This document shows, piece after piece, positions 5,814 through 9,699 of a DNA stretch of 9,699 nt. The notes under the pieces are model-generated. The model was not told where the DNA came from and did no database searches. It worked only from the letters and a program-made list of their open reading frames with translations. The position numbers and the translations under genes were made by a program. Position 1 is the first letter of the stretch. The number at the start of each line of letters is the position of its first letter. The stretch lies in NCBI GenBank assembly GCA_030627475.1, contig DAOURZ010000030.1:1-9699 (forward strand), written 5' to 3'. The stretch is from Deltaproteobacteria bacterium. Its GTDB lineage: Bacteria; Desulfobacterota; Desulfobacteria; Desulfobacterales; ETH-SRB1.

Positions 5814-7637
5814 ATGAAAAATTATTATCATGAATTTCATATTCCGGTTATGGGTACCGGACATTCTGTTGATACACCCATACGTGTAGCCTGCTTAGGT
5901 ATTACATCCGTTATATCTCTCGTTGATGATTTGTTACTGGAAAAAATACGAAAATATTATTCTGAAAAATTCAGCCTGCCATATTGCAGGATACCGGCAA
6001 ACGAAAATAACGGCAGAGCAAAAAGGATAACAGCCTATCTTGATACAGTACAGAAAATTGTATATATTAAAATGGACAGGATAAAGAAAGAACCTTTTTT
6101 CAAAAATAATGAAAAAAATAAATACTTTGATCTACTGCCTGAAGAATTCCCTTTAAAAAAGGCATATAAAAAACTTTTAAACATGAAGGATGGATCAAAA
6201 AGTTCTACTCTGGAAAAAGAGCTGACAAGTAAAATAAGGCCAGGCTCTATTGACGTAAATATAATGGTAAAAGTTGACCGTACTCATTACGACAGTGATG
6301 GCGAACTTTTAAGTGATGAATTAAGCGATGCAAAAACAGGACTCAGGGGCTATGCCGAAAGCAGCCTTCAATCTGGCATTGTATTTTCAGCCGGAATAAA
6401 TCAACGCTTGTTCAATTATATGACCCGTTTCAAAGACTTTTACAGGGATACAACAGGACAAATCAAAAAGAAAATAATTTTAAAAGTGAGTGATTTCCGC
6501 TCTGCGCTTATACAAGGTAAATTTCTGGCCAAAAGAGGTCTGGAAGTTCATGAATTTCGCATTGAGTCAGGGCTCAATTGCGGTGGTCATGCTTTTGCTT
6601 CAAATGGAATTTTGTTGCCGACAGTGCTTAAGGAATTTAAAGAAAAACGTGAAAAACTGGCATCTGAATTTCTACCGCTTATAAAGAAGTATTATAAAAA
6701 AATGGGCTGGCAATATGCTGAATCCGCCCAAAACGATAGCTCTCTTGTTACAGTACAGGGCGGTATCGGCAACAATGGAGAAGTACGCAGACTAAAAGAA
6801 GATTTTGGCATGGATCTAACGGGTTGGGGTACTCCTTTCTTGCTGGTTCCGGAAACCACCTGTATTGACAAGACTACTCTTGAGCTATTAAGAAAGGCTG
6901 AGGGGAAAGATCTCTATTTGAGCGATGTATCTCCGATTGGAGTTCCTTTCAATAATTTGCGCAATACAGGGTCGGAAATATGGACAAATAAAAAAGCTGC
7001 GAAAGATAATCCGGGTTCAGCCTGCCCGAAGAAATTTCTTATATCCAATACTGAATTTACAAAACAGCCTATTTGTCTGGCATCCAAACAATACCAGGAA
7101 ATGAAGCTGGAAAAAATAAAAAGGCAAATGCTTCCGGAACCGGAAAAAGAAAAGTATAAAAAAAATATTGTACAAAAAACCTGTCTCTGTGATCATCTCG
7201 GCAACGGTGCCCTTATTAATCTGGGGATATCAAAAGAAGAAAATTCTCCCCAGTCAATATGCCCCGGGCCCAATATAGCATGGTTTAACAAAATTTATAC
7301 TTTAAAAGAAATGGTTGATCATATCTATGGAATTGGTCATTCTCTTGTTTCATCTGAACGACCGCATATGTTTGCCAGGGAAATAGAAATGTATGTTGAC
7401 TATTTTGAAAAGCAAGTAAAGATTGGTGATTGTTCGCTTAGAGAAGTCAAAACCTTAAAGGAATTTAAGAGAAATTTAGAAAAAGGTATGGACCTGTGTC
7501 TAAGCATTGCCCAAAAACAGCCATTTAAAGGAGAAAACCTGGCTTCTATTCCTCCCTGTGTGGAAAAACAAAAAAAACGTCTCAATTCCATTTACTCTGA
7601 TTTTGAAAAAACCATTAAGGGACTTGAAAATAAATAA
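5814..7637 (+). CDS. Conserved protein of unknown function, putative nitronate-monooxygenase-like TIM barrel with Cys-rich C-terminal part
   Basis: 607 residues with no signal peptide and no transmembrane segment, so probably cytosolic. ATG with AAAGG seven bases upstream. I recognise it as a conserved but uncharacterised type seen in Bacteroidetes and deltaproteobacteria (from memory), starting with HIPVMGTGHSVDTPIRVA and SVISLVDDLL. Glycine motifs recall FMN-binding nitronate monooxygenases: SGLNCGGHAF (252-261) resembles their AGGH motif and is followed by GILLPTVLKEF. VQGGIGNNGEV (314-324), then GWGTPFLLVPE (337-347), resembles the phosphate-binding GGI...GT.FL pattern. The insertions and C-terminal extension make it much longer than that family (about 320-380). 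Cysteines 404, 421, 457, 459 and 483 cluster in the extension within GSACP, PICLASKQYQ, TCLCDHLG and SICPGPN, which could ligate an iron-sulfur cluster or zinc. A flavin-dependent oxidoreductase is inferred and the substrate is unknown. Its divergent position suggests control by the adjacent two-component system. Confidence 0.85.
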   Translation: MKNYYHEFHIPVMGTGHSVDTPIRVACLGITSVISLVDDLLLEKIRKYYSEKFSLPYCRIPANENNGRAKRITAYLDTVQKIVYIKMDRIKKEPFFKNNEKNKYFDLLPEEFPLKKAYKKLLNMKDGSKSSTLEKELTSKIRPGSIDVNIMVKVDRTHYDSDGELLSDELSDAKTGLRGYAESSLQSGIVFSAGINQRLFNYMTRFKDFYRDTTGQIKKKIILKVSDFRSALIQGKFLAKRGLEVHEFRIESGLNCGGHAFASNGILLPTVLKEFKEKREKLASEFLPLIKKYYKKMGWQYAESAQNDSSLVTVQGGIGNNGEVRRLKEDFGMDLTGWGTPFLLVPETTCIDKTTLELLRKAEGKDLYLSDVSPIGVPFNNLRNTGSEIWTNKKAAKDNPGSACPKKFLISNTEFTKQPICLASKQYQEMKLEKIKRQMLPEPEKEKYKKNIVQKTCLCDHLGNGALINLGISKEENSPQSICPGPNIAWFNKIYTLKEMVDHIYGIGHSLVSSERPHMFAREIEMYVDYFEKQVKIGDCSLREVKTLKEFKRNLEKGMDLCLSIAQKQPFKGENLASIPPCVEKQKKRLNSIYSDFEKTIKGLENK

Positions 7638-7644
7638 AACCTCC

Positions 7645-8943
7645 CTATGAACCCAAATATGTTCTTATACTGTCAGCAATGGTTTCCCATGTCCATTTGC
7701 GCTTTTCATCATTCGTTTCCAGAAGAGTTACGCGAAAACCTTTTTTTGTACAGCAAAAACCCGTTAAAGGCACAACACATATTCCTTTAGAGCCGAGCAG
7801 ATAATAAACAAAACGCTTATCCACCTCAATATTTTTTACTTTTTCTTCTACAAACTCTTTTGCTTTTTGATTTTCTATAGGCAATTTCTGATGTTCGTTT
7901 AAGATGTTATCATTAAACAATATAGACATATAGAATGCGCCTTTAGGTTTTACTACATGTATGCCATCAACTTTAGAAAATATTTCCCAGGCCTCCTGAG
8001 CCCGGAATTCAAATGTCGTTTTTCGTTTATCAAGATGTTGTGCATATCTTGGGTCACCCATAATCAAAGGTATTGAATATTGCGGCAGGCTGGTTGAACA
8101 TACTTCAAGCATTTTTGCATTTAGCAGGCTGTTAATATACCTCTGAAAATCATAATTTGTACTTTGATTAAAAACTTCTATCCACCCACATCTGCTTCCG
8201 GGCCATGGGTATTCTTTGGATATTCCGTGCAATGCCATTCCGGGAACATCTCCTATTACCTCGCTCAAGCGCACCATTTCACATCCATTATAAACAATGT
8301 TTGCATATATTTCATCAGATACAATAAACACCTGATATCTTTTTGCTATATCCACGATTTTTTCAAGAACAGAGCGAGGATAAACCGCACCTGTCGGATT
8401 ATCCGGATTGATATAAAGAATGCCTGCGATTGAATCGTTATATTTAATCTTGTTTTCAAGATCTTCGAGATCCGGCATCCAGTCGTTTTCAGGATCCAGA
8501 TTGTAAGTCAGGTGTTCATACCCGGAATGAGCCGCCTCAGCCGAGGAATGAGTAGAATACGCCGGTGAAGGACCAATTACTCTTGCTTCTCTTTTGAGAA
8601 AACCGAATATTTTGGCGACAGCATCTCCAAGTCCATTAAAAAAAATAATATCATTTGCTGTTACCTGATAACTACCGCGCTTATTCACGCGCTCTGCAAG
8701 GAATTCACGAGTCTTTAAAACTCCCTGAGTGGCTACATAACCATAAGTTGTATCTTCCGATACCAACTTTATTATGATATCCTTTATCCATTGGGGTATT
8801 TTTTCTCCTTTCGCAATAGGATCTCCAATGTTTTCCCAGGTAATATCAACCCCCATATTCATAAGTTCCTGGGCAACAGCAACTATTGCCCTTATCTCAT
8901 AGGTTAATTTTCCCCAGCCAACATGTTCAATATTTCTTCTCAT
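7645..8943 (-). CDS. Class I/II PLP-dependent aminotransferase, AlaA-like
   Basis: 432 residues, fold-type I aminotransferase that moves an amino group between an amino acid and a 2-oxo acid using pyridoxal phosphate. Visible active-site features are YGYVATQG (67-74), N182 in NPDNPTG, D210 and Y213 in VSDEIY, the PLP-binding Lys243 in HGISKEYPWPGSR with R251, and substrate-carboxylate Arg404 in GFRVTLLE. DWMPDLEDLENKI matches the corresponding segment of E. coli AlaA (DWFPDLDDIRAKI), suggesting alanine/glutamate-type specificity, but exact substrates are not determined. I chose ATG 8943 because GAGGA lies nine bases upstream; an in-frame GTG at 8974-8976 would add 11 residues (GKEGRRGIKA after the start) that look like translated ribosome-binding-site sequence. 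Only five bases separate it from the J-domain gene, indicating a shared operon. It converges on the 607-residue gene with a 7-base gap. Confidence 0.93.
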   Translation of the reverse strand: MRRNIEHVGWGKLTYEIRAIVAVAQELMNMGVDITWENIGDPIAKGEKIPQWIKDIIIKLVSEDTTYGYVATQGVLKTREFLAERVNKRGSYQVTANDIIFFNGLGDAVAKIFGFLKREARVIGPSPAYSTHSSAEAAHSGYEHLTYNLDPENDWMPDLEDLENKIKYNDSIAGILYINPDNPTGAVYPRSVLEKIVDIAKRYQVFIVSDEIYANIVYNGCEMVRLSEVIGDVPGMALHGISKEYPWPGSRCGWIEVFNQSTNYDFQRYINSLLNAKMLEVCSTSLPQYSIPLIMGDPRYAQHLDKRKTTFEFRAQEAWEIFSKVDGIHVVKPKGAFYMSILFNDNILNEHQKLPIENQKAKEFVEEKVKNIEVDKRFVYYLLGSKGICVVPLTGFCCTKKGFRVTLLETNDEKRKWTWETIADSIRTYLGS

Positions 8944-8948
8944 AGCTT

Positions 8949-9266
8949 TTATTCCTCTCCTCCCTTCTTTCCCCACAAAGGGTCATTGCCAAAACGTTCA
9001 AGCCACCATTCTTCATCTGAAAGATAATTTTTAACTTCTTCTTTACTAAAAGAATATTTGTAGTGATTGCAATAATCAAGGATAATTCTATATGCGTTAA
9101 TAATTTTGTCACTCATTTCAACACATTCCTTGTTTGGTGCATTGCACTTATCCGGATGCCATTTTTTGATGAGAGTTCTATAGCCGGCTTTAATTTCATC
9201 CATTGTTGCCCGCTCCGACAATTCCAGCAGTTTCCTTGCCTCATAAATTTTTTGATGCTTTTTCAT
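8949..9266 (-). CDS. Small J-domain (DnaJ-like) co-chaperone
   Basis: 105 residues. The J-domain spans about 5-70: helix I AARKLLEL-like (EARKLLELSE), helix II EIKAGYRTLIKKW, the invariant HPD at 37-39, and helix III SDKIINAYRIILDY. HPD stimulates ATP hydrolysis by a DnaK/Hsp70 partner. There is no G/F-rich region, zinc-finger or substrate-binding domain, so it is a class III J-protein that probably recruits Hsp70 to a specific client. The tail EEWWLERFGNDPLWG (about 85-99) looks like a distinctive short motif and may be the client- or partner-binding part. A similar tail occurs in small J-proteins of related bacteria, as I recall. The ATG overlaps the stop of the upstream membrane-protein gene as ATGA, and the aminotransferase starts five bases downstream, so it sits in the middle of a tightly coupled operon. 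C-terminal Gly/Glu residues coincide with the next gene's ribosome binding site. Confidence 0.93.
   Translation of the reverse strand: MKKHQKIYEARKLLELSERATMDEIKAGYRTLIKKWHPDKCNAPNKECVEMSDKIINAYRIILDYCNHYKYSFSKEEVKNYLSDEEWWLERFGNDPLWGKKGGEE
8953..8957 (-). promoter_or_regulatory. Ribosome binding site deciding the aminotransferase start
   Basis: GAGGA on the - strand, nine bases before ATG 8943, within the codons for the last residues (GGEE) of the J-domain protein. It supports the ATG over the GTG at 8976 and suggests coupling of the two translations. Confidence 0.75.
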
Positions 9267-9616
9267 TTACTTAAGCCACGATTGTATAAAATTAATATGC
9301 CTATAAAAAGAAAGATCGGAACACCTGCTAATGCTATGTACTGCACATTTTTCTTGAATAAACTTGTCATTAACTGAGCTATGCAAAAACCAACAATAAT
9401 TACCGGTAATGCACTCCACCACTGAGACAGGTATGCGGAAGCAAGTCCTGAACCTGGCAACGAAATAAAACCGGCAATTTTTATTAAGGAAGTATTTTCT
9501 TCATACCACCTGCTGACAGGCCAGTTTTTAAGTCTGGCATATTGATCATAGGAAAGTACAATCCATGAAAAACTCGCAAGCAACGTAAAAACGACTATTG
9601 TGATATGAAATTTCAT
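9263..9616 (-). CDS. Small multi-spanning membrane protein of unknown function
   Basis: 117 residues from the ATG at 9614-9616, chosen because GGAAG lies seven bases upstream. The frame stays open to the right edge (with an in-frame TTG at 9682 and further hydrophobic codons, LAMWLIKFTIFGGF), so a longer protein starting outside the window is possible. Hydrophobic segments lie at about 5-22, 67-85 and 93-111, with a weaker one near 45-62, so three or four membrane passes are likely. The loop between the first and second segments carries WPVSRWYEEN, and the tail after the last segment is short (YNRGLSK). No known family is recognised. Its stop overlaps the J-domain gene start (ATGA), so the two products are made together; the J-protein could serve it or act at the membrane, which is inference. 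Confidence 0.7.
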   Translation of the reverse strand: MKFHITIVVFTLLASFSWIVLSYDQYARLKNWPVSRWYEENTSLIKIAGFISLPGSGLASAYLSQWWSALPVIIVGFCIAQLMTSLFKKNVQYIALAGVPIFLFIGILILYNRGLSK

Positions 9617-9623
9617 ATTATTA

Positions 9624-9628
9624 CTTCC
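9624..9628 (-). promoter_or_regulatory. Ribosome binding site deciding the membrane-protein start
   Basis: GGAAG on the - strand, seven bases before the ATG at 9616. It supports this start rather than the TTG at 9682 or one beyond the window edge. Confidence 0.55.
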
Positions 9629-9699
9629 ATGAGGCGAAGCGAATCCACCGAAAATTGTAAATTTAATCAGCCACATGGCCAAAATGGCGGAAAGTTTCC

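Noticed and set aside
8944..8976. Aminotransferase start at the GTG (8976)
   Set aside because: The extra residues are a translation of the purine-rich ribosome binding site of the ATG at 8943 and would overlap the J-domain gene.
9630..9660. Repeat-like GAGGCGAAGCGAATCCACCG at the right end
   Set aside because: It resembles part of a dispersed GC-rich repeat seen in many bacteria, but only one copy is present here and no full palindrome can be shown.

Overview
The window is a gene-dense bacterial chromosome segment of low to moderate GC, with eight complete genes and one gene cut by the left edge. The gene types suggest an anaerobic Desulfobacterota (Desulfobacteraceae-like) organism: a MoeA domain fused to a periplasmic-binding-protein-like domain, a CDF metal transporter carrying a NifX/NifB-type (dinitrogenase iron-molybdenum cofactor) domain, and a small J-domain protein ending in a WW..RFG.DPLWG tail. 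This assignment is inferred from family distribution; there is no rRNA or other marker here.

Left part (1-2361, + strand): the 3' part of the MoeA-PBP fusion gene, a 111-base gap, then the CDF-NifX-like fusion. Both proteins relate to metal or metal-cofactor handling, but the gap means a shared transcript is not certain. The middle and 3' parts of the CDF gene are visibly GC-richer than the surroundings.

Middle part (2399-5716, - strand): a probable four-gene operon read right to left. It encodes a HAMP-less two-TM sensor histidine kinase, an OmpR-type response regulator, a 245-residue protein of unknown function, and a membrane-anchored alpha/beta hydrolase. The gaps are 12, 6 and 33 bases. 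Just upstream of the preferred kinase start lies a tandem direct repeat with an 11-base period (5719-5739), the geometry used by PhoB/OmpR-family regulators. It is the best candidate for the operator of this two-component system. It sits in the short divergent region facing the next gene, so both sides may be controlled.

Right part: 5814-7637 (+) encodes a 607-residue conserved protein of unknown role. It has glycine motifs resembling those of FMN-dependent nitronate monooxygenase-type TIM barrels and a cysteine cluster in its C-terminal third. It converges, with a 7-base gap, on a tight three-gene operon on the - strand (9616-7645). That operon encodes a small multi-spanning membrane protein, a J-domain protein (ATGA overlap) and an AlaA-like class I aminotransferase whose ribosome binding site lies inside the J-domain gene.

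The most interesting unit is 2399-7637: a two-component system with two accessory proteins, facing a Cys-rich putative flavin enzyme across a candidate shared operator. No tRNA, rRNA, CRISPR array, insertion sequence or convincing rho-independent terminator was seen.
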